64,000 nt of DNA from CAWHHZ01 sp963829355. GTDB lineage: Bacteria; Acidobacteriota; Thermoanaerobaculia; Gp7-AA8; JAHWKK01. The stretch spans positions 53,117 through 117,116 of the forward strand of contig CAWHHZ010000007.1 of assembly GCA_963829355.1 (NCBI GenBank), read 5' to 3'. The notes under the pieces are model-generated. The model ran no database searches, was not told the origin of the DNA, and was given only the letters and a program-made list of their open reading frames with translations. Numbering within the stretch: position 1 is the first letter of the stretch; every line of letters begins with the position of its first letter. Made by a program: the position numbers and the translations under genes. This document shows, piece by piece, positions 19,095 to 28,424 of the stretch.

Positions 19095-19859
19095 ATGAAG
19101 CGCACCGATGAGAAAAAGGTCGTGGTCGTCATGCCCGCCTACAACGCGGCCAGGACTCTCGAGGCGACATGGAGCGATATCCCCCAGGACTGGGTCGACG
19201 ATGCGCTGCTCGTCGATGATGCATCGTCAGACCGGACAATCGAGGTCGCTGAACGGCTCGGGATCCGCACCAAAGCTCACACTCGCAACAGGGGGTACGG
19301 CGGGAATCAGAAAACCTGCTACAGAACCGCCCTCGACGAGATGAGCGCCGACATCATCGTCATGGTCCACCCTGACCATCAGTACGACCCGACGATCATC
19401 CCGGAACTTCTCCACCCACTCCTCGAGAATCGCTGCGACGCGGTGTTCGGCTCGAGGATGCTCGGCGGAAAGCCGATCGAGGGCGGCATGCCGAAATGGA
19501 AGTACTTCGCAAACCTCTTCCTCACCTCGATCGAAAACGCGACCTTCTACACGTACCTCTCCGAGTACCACTCCGGATTTCGCGCTTACACCCGGAAGTA
19601 TCTCGAGGCCATTCCGTTCGAATCGAACTCGGAGGATTTCGTGTTCGACACCGAGATCATCGCCCAGGGTGTCGCCGCCGGCATGGTGATCCGGGAAGTC
19701 CCTATCCAGACACGCTACTTCGACGAGGCCTCTCAGATCGGATTCTGGCGCTCCGTGCGCTACGGCTTCGGCATTCTGAAAACGATGGTGCTCTACAAGC
19801 TGTGGAAGAAAAAACTTCTCACTCCCCGGATCTTCCGCGGCATCCATCGACCGACCTGA
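19095..19859 (+). CDS. Glycosyltransferase family 2
   Basis: 254 residues from ATG 19095 (MKRTDEKKVVVVMPAYNAAR). The start is favoured because upstream in-frame sequence lacks family features, and an extended -10-like TGCTATTCT lies 10 nt upstream, implying a nearly leaderless transcript. GT-A signatures: VVVVMPAYNAARTLEATW, ALLVDDASSDRT, RNRGYGGNQKTCY and IIVMVHPDHQYDP (metal site). EYHSGFRAYTRKYLE is typical of DPM1/DPG-synthase-like enzymes. No TM helix. Divergent from the YfhO-like gene, with which it probably acts in envelope glycosylation. Confidence 0.9.
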   Translation: MKRTDEKKVVVVMPAYNAARTLEATWSDIPQDWVDDALLVDDASSDRTIEVAERLGIRTKAHTRNRGYGGNQKTCYRTALDEMSADIIVMVHPDHQYDPTIIPELLHPLLENRCDAVFGSRMLGGKPIEGGMPKWKYFANLFLTSIENATFYTYLSEYHSGFRAYTRKYLEAIPFESNSEDFVFDTEIIAQGVAAGMVIREVPIQTRYFDEASQIGFWRSVRYGFGILKTMVLYKLWKKKLLTPRIFRGIHRPT

Positions 19860-19912
19860 GAGCCCTCGACGTCACCCGACGGCCCCGGGACCACCGAAAT
19901 AGTGTCTCGCTC

Positions 19913-19956
19913 GACTGACGACTGACGACTGACGACTGACGACTGCTTTTCAGTCG
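19913..19956. repeat. Heptamer tandem repeat (GACTGAC) with terminal hairpin
   Basis: Four exact copies of GACTGAC plus GACTG (19913-19945) fill the gap between the GT2 gene and the convergent glyA. The last unit pairs with the sequence after it: CGACTG (19940-19945), loop CTTTT, CAGTCG (19951-19956). This 6-bp hairpin overlaps the glyA stop codon and could serve as a weak bidirectional terminator. Confidence 0.8.
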
Positions 19957-21221
19957 TAGATCGGGAACCGCTGACACATCTCTCGAACCTGCGACCTCAC
20001 CCGCTCGATCACGGCTTCGTCACCAGCCGCGTCGAGAACCTCGTTGACGAGCTCGCCGACCTTCTTCACTTCCGCCTCACCGAGACCTCTGGTCGTCACC
20101 GCGGGTGTCCCGAGCCGCAGCCCGGAGGCGATCATCGGCTTGTTCTGGTCGAACGGGATCGTGTTCTTGTTCACAGTGATGCCCGAATCCTCCAGCATCT
20201 TTTCCCCGTCCTTGCCGGTGATTCCCTTCGAGAAGACGTCGATCATGAACAGGTGGTTGTCGGTTCCTCCCGACACGATCCTGAATCCACCGCCGGCCAC
20301 GGTCTCGGCCATCGCCTTCGCGTTCCGGACCACCTGCCTCTGGTACGCTCGGAACTCCTCGGTCGCGGCTTCGCCGAACGCGACCGCTTTGGCAGCGACG
20401 ATATGAACCAACGGCCCGCCCTGAAGGCCTGGGAACAGCGCCCGGTCAATGTCCTTCGCATACTTTTCCCTGCACAGGACCAGCCCGGCCCGCGGGCCTC
20501 TGAGCGTCTTGTGCGTCGTCGTCGTCACGAAGTCGGCGTAGGGAACCGGCGACGGATGTTCTCCGGCAACCACCAGCCCGGCGATGTGCGCGATGTCGGC
20601 CATCATCAAAGCGCCTACCGAATCGGCGATCGCCCGGATGCGTGGAAAATCGATGACCCGCGAATACGCGGACGCGCCGCAGATGATCAGTTTCGGTCGA
20701 TGCTCTTCGGCGAGCTTCTGCATCGCATCGTAGTCGATCTGTTCGGTCTCCCGGTCGACCCCGTAAGCCACCACGTTGAAGTCGCGGCCGCTGTACGACA
20801 GCGGATGACCGTGCGTGAGGTGCCCGCCGTGCGAAAGATCCATTCCCATGATCGTGTCGCCAGGCTCGAGCATCGCAAAATACACGGTCATGTTCGCCTG
20901 GGACCCCGAGTGAGGCTGCACATTGGCGTGCTCGGCTCCAAACAACTTCTTCGCTCGCTCGATCGCCAGAGTCTCGACCACGTCGGTAGGACCGCAGCCG
21001 CCGTAGTAGCGTTTCCCCGGATAGCCTTCCGCGTATTTGTTGGTAAAGATCGACCCGGCTGCCTCGAGCACCGCCTTGGAGACGTGATTTTCCGAGGCGA
21101 TGAATTCGAGAGTTTCGTTCTGCCTCCGACGCTCCGAACGTATGGCCTCCGCGACGTCAGGATCGGTCTCCGCCAGGCTCTTCCAGTGACGTGATCCAGT
21201 TGCAGAATCGTGCTCACTCAT
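19950..21221 (-). CDS. glyA: Serine hydroxymethyltransferase
   Basis: 423 residues, standard length. PLP enzyme converting serine and tetrahydrofolate to glycine and 5,10-methylene-THF in the cytoplasm. Seen: NETLEFIASENHVSKAVLEA, EGYPGKRYYGGC, the PLP-lysine motif TTTTHKTLRGPR, LFPGLQGGPL and GTPAVTTRG. The ATG at 21219-21221 has RBS GGAGGAAG directly upstream. Downstream it meets the GACTGAC repeat, and it is divergent from the YfhO-like gene at 21327. folC, another folate gene, is 2 kb away but not in the same operon. Confidence 0.97.
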   Translation of the reverse strand: MSEHDSATGSRHWKSLAETDPDVAEAIRSERRRQNETLEFIASENHVSKAVLEAAGSIFTNKYAEGYPGKRYYGGCGPTDVVETLAIERAKKLFGAEHANVQPHSGSQANMTVYFAMLEPGDTIMGMDLSHGGHLTHGHPLSYSGRDFNVVAYGVDRETEQIDYDAMQKLAEEHRPKLIICGASAYSRVIDFPRIRAIADSVGALMMADIAHIAGLVVAGEHPSPVPYADFVTTTTHKTLRGPRAGLVLCREKYAKDIDRALFPGLQGGPLVHIVAAKAVAFGEAATEEFRAYQRQVVRNAKAMAETVAGGGFRIVSGGTDNHLFMIDVFSKGITGKDGEKMLEDSGITVNKNTIPFDQNKPMIASGLRLGTPAVTTRGLGEAEVKKVGELVNEVLDAAGDEAVIERVRSQVREMCQRFPIYD

Positions 21222-21326
21222 TCTCTTCCTCCACTCTTTTCGGTTCAGCGGCATGAAGTGTACTACGCGGGTCCCGCCCGTACGGCGGTCTTGATCACAA
21301 CCCACGCGGACGTGTAGCGTGCGCTC

Positions 21327-23534
21327 GTGAATCGCACGATCAAGGGTGTCCTCCTGCTGGGTTCCGGCTGCATCCTTCTCTGGCTCGCGAACGATTCTCT
21401 TCTTTACTACAGGGACAACTTCTCCACCCACTTTCCCGTTCAATCCGCGATCGCGAATCTGGTCAGAGACGGACTGCCCCTCTGGAATCCGCTGATCGAC
21501 GGAGGGCAACCGCTCGCCGGCAATCCGAACAACCTAACGTTCTACCCCACCACACTCCTCTACCTGATTCTCCCGTCGCACTTCGCGTTCAATCTTCATT
21601 TTCTTCTTCACCTCGTCGTCGCATGGTTCGGCATGAAGCGGCTGCTCGAAACATACGAGGTGAGCAGTGAGGACTCTCGGCTGGTCGCCACGATCTATCT
21701 CTTCAGCGGCGCCATCGTCTCATGCCTCGTCTTCTACAATTTGATCGTCGCCGCTGCGCTGATGCCATGGGCGCTCTCGAATCTCGTCCGGCTGCTCGAG
21801 GCCCGTCGTCTCCGGAATGCGTTGTATCTCGGTGTACTCTGCGGCCTGATCGGTCTGGCGGCCGAGCCCACGATCATCCTGGGATTTTCGCTAGCCTGCA
21901 CCACTCTTTTCATCAGCCGGTTTTCGCGTCGGACGATCGCCCCACTTGCATTGTCGGTAGCGATCGCGTGCATCGTCGCTTCGCCCCAGATCTTCGCTTT
22001 CCTGGAGATCTCTGCCGAGACGGAACGGGCCCAATATCCCTTCAGCGTATCGTCGTCGCTGGCAGCTTCTCTCGGTCCCCTCCGAGTCGCCGAGATCATC
22101 ACAGGGCCGGTCCACGGCTCGGTCCTGGATCACTCCGCAAACGGCTACTGGAACAGCCAGAGCTCCAGACCGTGGCCGCCCTTCTTCATGTCGATTCTCA
22201 TGACCGCTTTCGTCCTGCCGGCACTGATGCGTCGTCGCCGTGAGCTGCTCCCATTCCAGGCGATGGCCGCAATTTTTCTCCTCGTGTCCATTGGATCGTT
22301 CAACCCTGTTCTGGCAGGTTTGCTGGAACGTTTCGAGAGTCTGCGCATCATCCGATATCCGGAGAAGTTCGCGCTCCTTATTACGCTCGTTGCCACCGTT
22401 CCTCTGGGGTTTCTCTTCCGTGATCTCGGCCGCAGCAACATGCGGAAGCAGGGCGCCGCGTCGATCATTGTCGTGGCTTTGGTCACCGCTGCCGTGCTGC
22501 TGACGACGCCTCTCACTACCGCATCCTCCCTCCGACTTCTCGCCGTATCGCTGCTTCAGACGATCGGACTCGCCGCCCTGGTCGTTCCGGAGCGGCTGCG
22601 CCCCCGGCACAGCGTGCTCGGACTCGTCTGCATCCTTCCGCTGGCCCTGTGGGCAACCTGGATCGCTCCGCTCGACGACGAGACGTACTACACGACGCCC
22701 TCGCCGGTGGCGGATCTCGTAGGCGACGATGTCATCGCCGTCCAGCCTGCTGATCCCGACCCGGCCATCTTCGATCCAGTTACGATCTACCGTTACTACG
22801 CGTTCCGCCTGAATCCCTCGATCGGAATCAGCTACGGCATTCCGTACGCGTTGAGCGGCTCTCCCGAGGGCATGCATTCCTACCTGTCGCGACTTTCGGC
22901 CGAACGATTTCGAGCGGCAGATCCCGAGACGATGGTCCACTATCTCCGTATCCACGGCACCGCCTTCGCTATCCGATCTGAACCGGTTTACGTCCCCGGC
23001 CTTCGGCTCGCGGACTCCTGGCGCGGGCTTCCTCTTCCGGTTCTGGCCTACGAGGTGATCGATCCGCGCCCCTTTCTGTGGCAGCCCTCGAGCGTAACGC
23101 GTGCTGCGACGGCAACCGAAGCGGTCCGAATCATCGAGTCGTCGGACTTCGATCCCTCACGCGACACGGTGGTCCCGGCATGGATAGACGAAGCCCTGGA
23201 ACCATCGGGATCTGCGACGATCCGGATGCTCGATCGTGACTCTCAACGGCTGCGCTTCGAGGTGAGCACGGCTCGAAAGACAATCGTCGTGATCAACCAG
23301 TCGTGGTTTTCCGCATGGCGGGCACATACATCCGAGGATGAGCTGACGACCTTCCCGGCGGACATCGACCGGCTTGGACTGATCGTTCCCGCCGGCACCT
23401 CCACCGTCTGCCTCGAGTTCGGCAGACATCGCATCACGATCGCGGTGGCACTCGTTCTCTCGGCGGCCACTCTGATCTACGCGCTCGGCGTCGCCATCGT
23501 GTCGAGAAGGCGGACTGCAGAGCCCGCGAGATAG
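21327..23534 (+). CDS. YfhO-like multispanning membrane protein
   Basis: 735 residues, intact, GTG start at 21327. The first TM helix is followed by a periplasmic loop with FSTHFPVQSAIANLVRDGLP, PLWNPLIDGGQPLAGNPNN and TFYPTTLLYLILP, the same landmarks as in the gene at 16581-19064. About a dozen TM helices follow, then a beta-rich extracytoplasmic part (EVSTARKTIVVINQSWFSAW) and a last TM helix. Resembles YfhO-family proteins that use polyprenyl-phosphate sugars to glycosylate cell-surface polymers; the acceptor here is unknown. Its 3' end overlaps folC by 58 nt tail to tail. The first gene in this direction after glyA, with about 105 nt between starts. Confidence 0.85.
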   Translation: MNRTIKGVLLLGSGCILLWLANDSLLYYRDNFSTHFPVQSAIANLVRDGLPLWNPLIDGGQPLAGNPNNLTFYPTTLLYLILPSHFAFNLHFLLHLVVAWFGMKRLLETYEVSSEDSRLVATIYLFSGAIVSCLVFYNLIVAAALMPWALSNLVRLLEARRLRNALYLGVLCGLIGLAAEPTIILGFSLACTTLFISRFSRRTIAPLALSVAIACIVASPQIFAFLEISAETERAQYPFSVSSSLAASLGPLRVAEIITGPVHGSVLDHSANGYWNSQSSRPWPPFFMSILMTAFVLPALMRRRRELLPFQAMAAIFLLVSIGSFNPVLAGLLERFESLRIIRYPEKFALLITLVATVPLGFLFRDLGRSNMRKQGAASIIVVALVTAAVLLTTPLTTASSLRLLAVSLLQTIGLAALVVPERLRPRHSVLGLVCILPLALWATWIAPLDDETYYTTPSPVADLVGDDVIAVQPADPDPAIFDPVTIYRYYAFRLNPSIGISYGIPYALSGSPEGMHSYLSRLSAERFRAADPETMVHYLRIHGTAFAIRSEPVYVPGLRLADSWRGLPLPVLAYEVIDPRPFLWQPSSVTRAATATEAVRIIESSDFDPSRDTVVPAWIDEALEPSGSATIRMLDRDSQRLRFEVSTARKTIVVINQSWFSAWRAHTSEDELTTFPADIDRLGLIVPAGTSTVCLEFGRHRITIAVALVLSAATLIYALGVAIVSRRRTAEPAR

Positions 23535-24762
23535 AGGGAACCACAAATGACGACAGTCGCCATGCCTGGTGCAGCCAGCGCGAGCGTGATCGCTTCCGTG
23601 GAGTCGACGACCACCTCAACGTCTTCACATCCCACCGAACCAACCAGGCTTTCCGGCGCTGCGGACCTGTCGGAATCTGGGGCGGTCAGAAAGACTCGCA
23701 CAAACAGCCCCTCCAGTGAGGCCAGCATCGAACCGATATCCTTGTCGGAGAGCGCCCCGAAAACCAGGGCCCTCGGCTCCGGAAGAGACGAGATGAAAGC
23801 GGCCGCACTCTTCGTTCCAGCCGGGTTGTGGGCGCCGTCAACGATCACCACTCGCCCATCAACGTTGAACGACTCCAGCCGTCCCCTCCAGATCGTGTTC
23901 CCCATTCCCTCCACGATCGAGCGTTCCTCGATCTGAGGAAAGTCATCGCTGAGCTCCTCCGCTGCACGGACCGCAGTCGAGAGGTTGTCCACCTGATGGC
24001 GCCCGACCAGCGGAGACTGAAGCGCGTAGTCGCCTCGCGGAGTCGTGAGCGTGAAGGATGACCCGCCCACTGCGGTTCGGGATGCACCGACCCGTGTCTC
24101 CTCCGAAACGAAATGTAGGAGACATCCCAGCTCCCGACACGTCTGCCGCATCAGGTTTTCGACTTCATCCGATTGTCCCGATACGACGAGCGGCACACCG
24201 CGACGCGCGATGCCCAGCTTCTCTCCCGCGATCTCTCCGATGGTATTCCCCAGCCACTCCTGATGGTCGTAATCGATCCGGGTGATGATCGACAGAACCG
24301 GCTCGGCAACATTCGTCGCGTCGAGACGCCCCCCATTCCGACCTCGAGCACCGAGAGATCACAACCGCTTTCCTCGAAGATGAAGAACGCCAGGAGAGTC
24401 AGAGCCTCGAAGTACGTCGGGAGAAAGCCGGCCGCGCTCGCACATTGCTCCAGACGCCCCACCGCCGCCACCAGCGATTCAGACGACACTGGTAGTTCAC
24501 CGATTCGCCAGCGCTCCTCGAGATCGACCAGATGAGGAGACGTGTAGAGACCTGTCCGATATCCCGCAGCATGCACGATCGCCGAAAGTGTCGCTGCGGT
24601 CGAACCTTTCCCGTTCGTTCCCGCAATCAGCACCGCCGGAACCGACCGCTCCGGATTTCCCGCTGCCTCGAGCAGTTGCTTCATCCGGTCGAGCCCCGGC
24701 CGTATCCCGCTGCCGATCAGCGAATCGAGATACGCCACCGCCTGATCGCGGGTCGTGATCAA
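23477..24762 (-). CDS. folC: Folylpolyglutamate/dihydrofolate synthase, one frameshift
   Basis: About 428 residues. Mur-ligase-like ATP-grasp: P-loop AGTNGKGSTAATLS, then TSPHLVDLEERWRI, and in the second frame IDYDHQEWLGNTIGEIAGEK, RLESFNVDGRVVIVDGAHNP and FGALSDKDIGSM. The frame breaks exactly at a G homopolymer near 24330. The sequence has six Gs where seven would restore EVGMGGRLDATNV, a conserved motif. This is the clearest case of a homopolymer-length error (or a contingency tract) in the window. The start overlaps the stop of the PAP2 gene, and accD is two genes upstream; accD-folC linkage is common in bacteria. Confidence 0.92.
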
Positions 24763-25790
24763 GACGTCGTCTCCTGGTCTTCCGCGGGGACAGGCAGAAC
24801 GACCCGCTCCATCAGCATGAAGGCGCCGAACGCGAGAAGCAGCCCCGCAATCGAATCAATCAGATAGTGCCAGCCCGTGAGGACGGATCCCAGAAAAGTG
24901 ATTGCAACGAGCAGCCATGCAGCCCGTCCTGCGATCCGCGACAGACGCGGAAGATAGAGCGCAAGTAATGTCTGAAAGCCGACGTGCAGGCTGGGAAACG
25001 CACCAATTCCTTCCTTCATGTTGAAATCCGGGTCAATCAATCCCTGCGGGATCCGCAGGACCATCTGATAGTTCTCGATCAGTTGCTTCTGCCAGTACAT
25101 GCTGACGGGAAACTGTTCCCTCACCGCATCCCAGACCTCGTGATAGCCGAACGCCGGCCCCATCGAAGGAAAGGCCAAATAGAGCCATGCCCCCGCACTC
25201 CACAGCAGCACATTCGCCGTGATGAAAGACACCCGGAGCCGGTCGTCCCGATGAGGGATGAAAAGAGGAAATGAGGAGAGAACGGCCAGAAAAAAGAGAT
25301 ACCCGTAGACCCAGTCGACGAATCGCAGGAGCAGGGACTGGTCGAACAGGTTGACAAGGAAAACATTCGGAGACAACCCGAAGAAGAGTGACGAGTCGAT
25401 TCTCCAGAGTGTCTCATCCCATCTACTCCCGTTGAGCAGTGGAACCATGACCTTCAGACTTGCGTAGAACACCGTCAGAAGAACGAGAGTCGAGAAGAGG
25501 AGGAGAGAGAGAAGGATGAATCGAGGCCGGCTTACTGCTCGCAGATAAGCGCGACCTCGCTTCCTGGCAGCGTTGACGAGGGCGTGAGCCAGGAATCCGC
25601 CACCCACCGCGGGAAGCAGGCTCATGGTCGTGGAAAGAAGGTGGAGCGCGAACGGCAGCCTCAGATTGATACCGCGGAACAGCAGCAACATTACGGCGCA
25701 CTCGATGATGACGAACACGAGTGCTGCCGCGGAGACGAGCCAGAGACGGCGTCGTGCCGGCTCCGGCCTCACATCCTGGTCAGCCGGCAT
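24759..25790 (-). CDS. PAP2-superfamily membrane phosphatase/phosphotransferase
   Basis: 343 residues with about six TM helices (first at 15-42, VSAAALVFVIIECAVMLLLF). The lipid phosphatase active site is visible in the C-terminal half: FPSLHVGFQ with the catalytic-site His, and GWHYLIDSIAG with the nucleophile-side His and Asp. This arrangement matches the Aur1/inositol-phosphotransferase branch of PAP2 proteins as well as undecaprenyl-PP phosphatases. It could recycle or transfer lipid phosphates; the substrate is not predictable. Translationally coupled: it overlaps accD by 11 nt and folC by 4 nt. Confidence 0.88.
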   Translation of the reverse strand: MPADQDVRPEPARRRLWLVSAAALVFVIIECAVMLLLFRGINLRLPFALHLLSTTMSLLPAVGGGFLAHALVNAARKRGRAYLRAVSRPRFILLSLLLFSTLVLLTVFYASLKVMVPLLNGSRWDETLWRIDSSLFFGLSPNVFLVNLFDQSLLLRFVDWVYGYLFFLAVLSSFPLFIPHRDDRLRVSFITANVLLWSAGAWLYLAFPSMGPAFGYHEVWDAVREQFPVSMYWQKQLIENYQMVLRIPQGLIDPDFNMKEGIGAFPSLHVGFQTLLALYLPRLSRIAGRAAWLLVAITFLGSVLTGWHYLIDSIAGLLLAFGAFMLMERVVLPVPAEDQETTS

Positions 25791-26625
25791 GGGAGAAGCG
25801 GAGAAACTTCGCGATGACTGCCTTCATGTCGTGACGGGAAACGATGGCGTCGATCATCCCGTGCTCCAGAAGAAACTCACTCCGCTGAAAGCCGTCTGGC
25901 AGCTTCTGCCTGATCGTCTGCTCGATGACCCGGGGGCCCGCGAAACCGATCAGAGCGTGCGGCTCCGCAATGTTGATGTCGCCCAGCATCGCGAACGACG
26001 CCGTGACTCCTCCCGTGGTGGGATCGGTCAGAACCGAGACGTAAGGGAGCCCCGCCTCCGACAATCTCGCAAGTGCCGCAGAAATCTTTCCCATCTGCAT
26101 CAGCGAAAAAATCGCTTCCTGCATCCGGGCTCCGCCCGAGCACGACACAATCACGAGCGGGTTCTTTTTCTCGATGGCTCGTTCGACGCCGAGAGTGATC
26201 TTCTCACCGACGACCGATCCCATCGACCCTCCCATGAACGCGTACTCCATTGCGCACACGATCGTGGAGATCTTCTCGATCTTACCTTCGGCACAGATCA
26301 CGGCGTCATCGTGACCGACACGGGATTCGTACAGCTTCAACCGGTCGGCGTACCGTTTCGTGTCACGGAATTCGAGCGGATCGGCGGATCGAATATCACC
26401 GGCGAATTCTTTCCAGCTTCCATCAAACAGAAGGGCCAGACGATCAGCGGCCGACAGCCTGAAGTGATAGTTGCACTTCGGGCACACCTGAAGGTTCTGT
26501 TCGACCTCCTTGCGATAGATGATGTCCTTGCAGCCCTCGCACTTTACCCAGAGCCCTTCCGGGATGGTCAGTGTCTTCTGACCCATCGGCTCTTTCGGCT
26601 TCTTTTCCTTACGGAACCAGGCCAT
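25780..26625 (-). CDS. accD: Acetyl-CoA carboxylase carboxyltransferase beta subunit
   Basis: 281 residues. The N-terminal zinc ribbon CEGCKDIIYRKEVEQNLQVC with a second CPKC pair is diagnostic of AccD. The crotonase-fold carboxyltransferase follows: AMEYAFMGGSMGSVVGEKIT, VSCSGGARMQEAIFSLMQM, LTDPTTGGVTASFAMLGD and GFAGPRVIEQTI. With AccA (not in the window) it transfers carboxyl from biotin carrier to acetyl-CoA for fatty acid synthesis. It sits 2 nt downstream of the GAPDH gene and overlaps the PAP2 gene, so gap-accD-PAP2-folC probably form one transcript. Confidence 0.97.
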   Translation of the reverse strand: MAWFRKEKKPKEPMGQKTLTIPEGLWVKCEGCKDIIYRKEVEQNLQVCPKCNYHFRLSAADRLALLFDGSWKEFAGDIRSADPLEFRDTKRYADRLKLYESRVGHDDAVICAEGKIEKISTIVCAMEYAFMGGSMGSVVGEKITLGVERAIEKKNPLVIVSCSGGARMQEAIFSLMQMGKISAALARLSEAGLPYVSVLTDPTTGGVTASFAMLGDINIAEPHALIGFAGPRVIEQTIRQKLPDGFQRSEFLLEHGMIDAIVSRHDMKAVIAKFLRFSHAG

Positions 26626-26627
26626 CG

Positions 26628-27686
26628 TCAGATCTCACGGAACATGTACGGGCGAAGAACCTTCAGTTTCTCATCAAAGCCGGCTGGATCGAGATATCTG
26701 AGCGTCGCCGCCACCGAAGAGAGCAGGGAGTTGCCGTCCTGCGGCGTGAAGCAGAATCCGACGACCTTCCTCGAATTCGGAACGGTCAGGGTCGGGACTG
26801 GCAGCACCGTCTGCGAGAGGATGCGGCCGTAGTAACCGTGATCACGTCCGAACGAAAAGATCTGTCCGGATGAGCGCTTGTTGGTGAGTGCTACCCGTGT
26901 GTTGTTGCGAAGCTTCGCCTTGACCTCTTCCATCGTGGTGTCGAATCCCAGATCGAGATCGAACCACAGCGTATGCATGTACTGAGTGTTGATTTTGATG
27001 GCCGAGGAGAACAGGTCGAGCTTCTCCCCCACCGTTGCAAAAAGGTGGTGCGCATCGCGCGCGTGATGAGTTCCGAATTCCGGATCATCGTGCTTGCCGA
27101 CCTCGGGAGCCGCGATGAACGACGAGACATCCGAAACATCGTTGGCGCGGCGCATACACACGAACCGGCCACCCTGCAGGTTGATCTGCCCGTCCTCGGC
27201 AGCGACCGTTTTGATCAGAACGGCGATATTGTGCGTGTTGCAGGAGACGACCTGGATGAATCGATCGTCCGCCGTCACAGACTCATCATTGATTCCGCGG
27301 GCGTACGGCTTTCCGAATCCGAACTCGGAGCCCTGGGCCAGAAAACCCTTCGGTTTGTCGAAGTTCTCGTAATACTTCGCCTTGTTCTGATTCCCGGCAG
27401 GCGTGCAATCGACTACGACTGTCGCACGGTCGATTGCCTCCTCGGTCGTGTAGGAAACACGATGCCCGAGTCTCTCGAAGTCCGCGCGTGCCTGTTCATC
27501 GACGGCCAGCTTTCCTCCACGATTGATGAGATGCTCGACCATCGAACGGTCGTCTGACTTCGGTGTGCGTTTGTGGAACGTGACTTCCTCGATGTCCCAC
27601 TCGTCCTTGTGCTCATTGAATATCCCGACGAGCGGCTCTCCGATCGTGCCGGTGCCGACGACGTGAACGATGTTTTTCCTGCTCAT
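26628..27686 (-). CDS. Archaeal-type (type II) glyceraldehyde-3-phosphate dehydrogenase homologue
   Basis: 352 residues. Not the usual bacterial GapA: the N-terminal Rossmann motif reads VHVVGTGTIGEPLVG, followed by DCTPAG and the active-site Cys149 in VVSCNTHN, the layout of the archaeal type II family (SCNTTG in archaea). The C-terminal part contains MHTLWFDLDLGFDTT. In archaea the enzyme acts in glycolysis/gluconeogenesis with broad NAD(P) use. Here the Thr-Gly after CNT is replaced by His-Asn, so catalysis and cofactor need testing. The next gene is accD, 2 nt downstream; no other glycolytic genes are nearby. Confidence 0.85.
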   Translation of the reverse strand: MSRKNIVHVVGTGTIGEPLVGIFNEHKDEWDIEEVTFHKRTPKSDDRSMVEHLINRGGKLAVDEQARADFERLGHRVSYTTEEAIDRATVVVDCTPAGNQNKAKYYENFDKPKGFLAQGSEFGFGKPYARGINDESVTADDRFIQVVSCNTHNIAVLIKTVAAEDGQINLQGGRFVCMRRANDVSDVSSFIAAPEVGKHDDPEFGTHHARDAHHLFATVGEKLDLFSSAIKINTQYMHTLWFDLDLGFDTTMEEVKAKLRNNTRVALTNKRSSGQIFSFGRDHGYYGRILSQTVLPVPTLTVPNSRKVVGFCFTPQDGNSLLSSVAATLRYLDPAGFDEKLKVLRPYMFREI

Positions 27687-27818
27687 TGAAGGTTTTGGTC
27701 TCCTGGGTATGACTGATTGTGGGGTCTGGCCGAGAAGCCGCGAAATTGTATCACCCGCGGAGCAGAGGCGGAGTCGACGATGTCGTGAAGACCTCCCTGA
27801 GCCGACAGCACGGCCGGC

Positions 27819-28289
27819 TCAGCTCCACCGCCTGATGGCCCTCGCCGTCTCCCGTTCCGCTTCTTTCTGCCGCTCGGTCTCCCTCTTGTCGAAGAGCTTC
27901 TTTCCGCGGACGACCGCGATCTCGACCTTTGCTCTGCCTTCGCGGAAGTAGATACGCAGCGGGATGACGGTGAGCCCTTTCTGCGCCACCGTACCCGCGA
28001 GTTTGTCAATTTCTCTCTTTTGAAGGAGCAGTTTTCTGGTTCGCTCAGGATCATGGTTTGCCAGATTTCCGTGCATATAGGGGGAGATATGCGTATTGAG
28101 CAGGAATGCCTCTCCTTCTCGAAAAATCACATAGCTGTCCTTCAGGTTGGCCTTACCGGCACGAAGGCTCTTGACCTCCGTGCCGCGAAGAATCATCCCC
28201 GCCTCGATCTTGTCGAGGATTTCGTAGTCGTGATACGCCTTCCGGTTCGTGGCGACCGACTTCGTCTCGTCCTTTTTCGCTTTACTCAT
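27819..28289 (-). CDS. smpB: SsrA-binding protein
   Basis: 156 residues. Binds tmRNA and delivers it to stalled ribosomes for trans-translation. Family features: NRKAYHDYEILDKIEAGMIL, RGTEVKSLRAGKANLKDSYV, HISPYMHGN, RTRKLLLQKREID and the basic C-terminal tail (GKKLFDKRETERQKEAERET) that inserts into the mRNA channel. Start ATG at 28287-28289. No tmRNA gene is visible beside it. Confidence 0.97.
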   Translation of the reverse strand: MSKAKKDETKSVATNRKAYHDYEILDKIEAGMILRGTEVKSLRAGKANLKDSYVIFREGEAFLLNTHISPYMHGNLANHDPERTRKLLLQKREIDKLAGTVAQKGLTVIPLRIYFREGRAKVEIAVVRGKKLFDKRETERQKEAERETARAIRRWS

Positions 28290-28424
28290 ATCGTTCGAAT
28301 CAGTCTCTCATCCTGAATGGGAAAATCCTGCCGCGCCGCCATCCGGATCCAGACGGAGCTGCCTGACGCCTCCGCCCGCCACAACGCAACACGGGCCAGC
28401 AGGGCCGGCAACTCTCCCTCCCCC

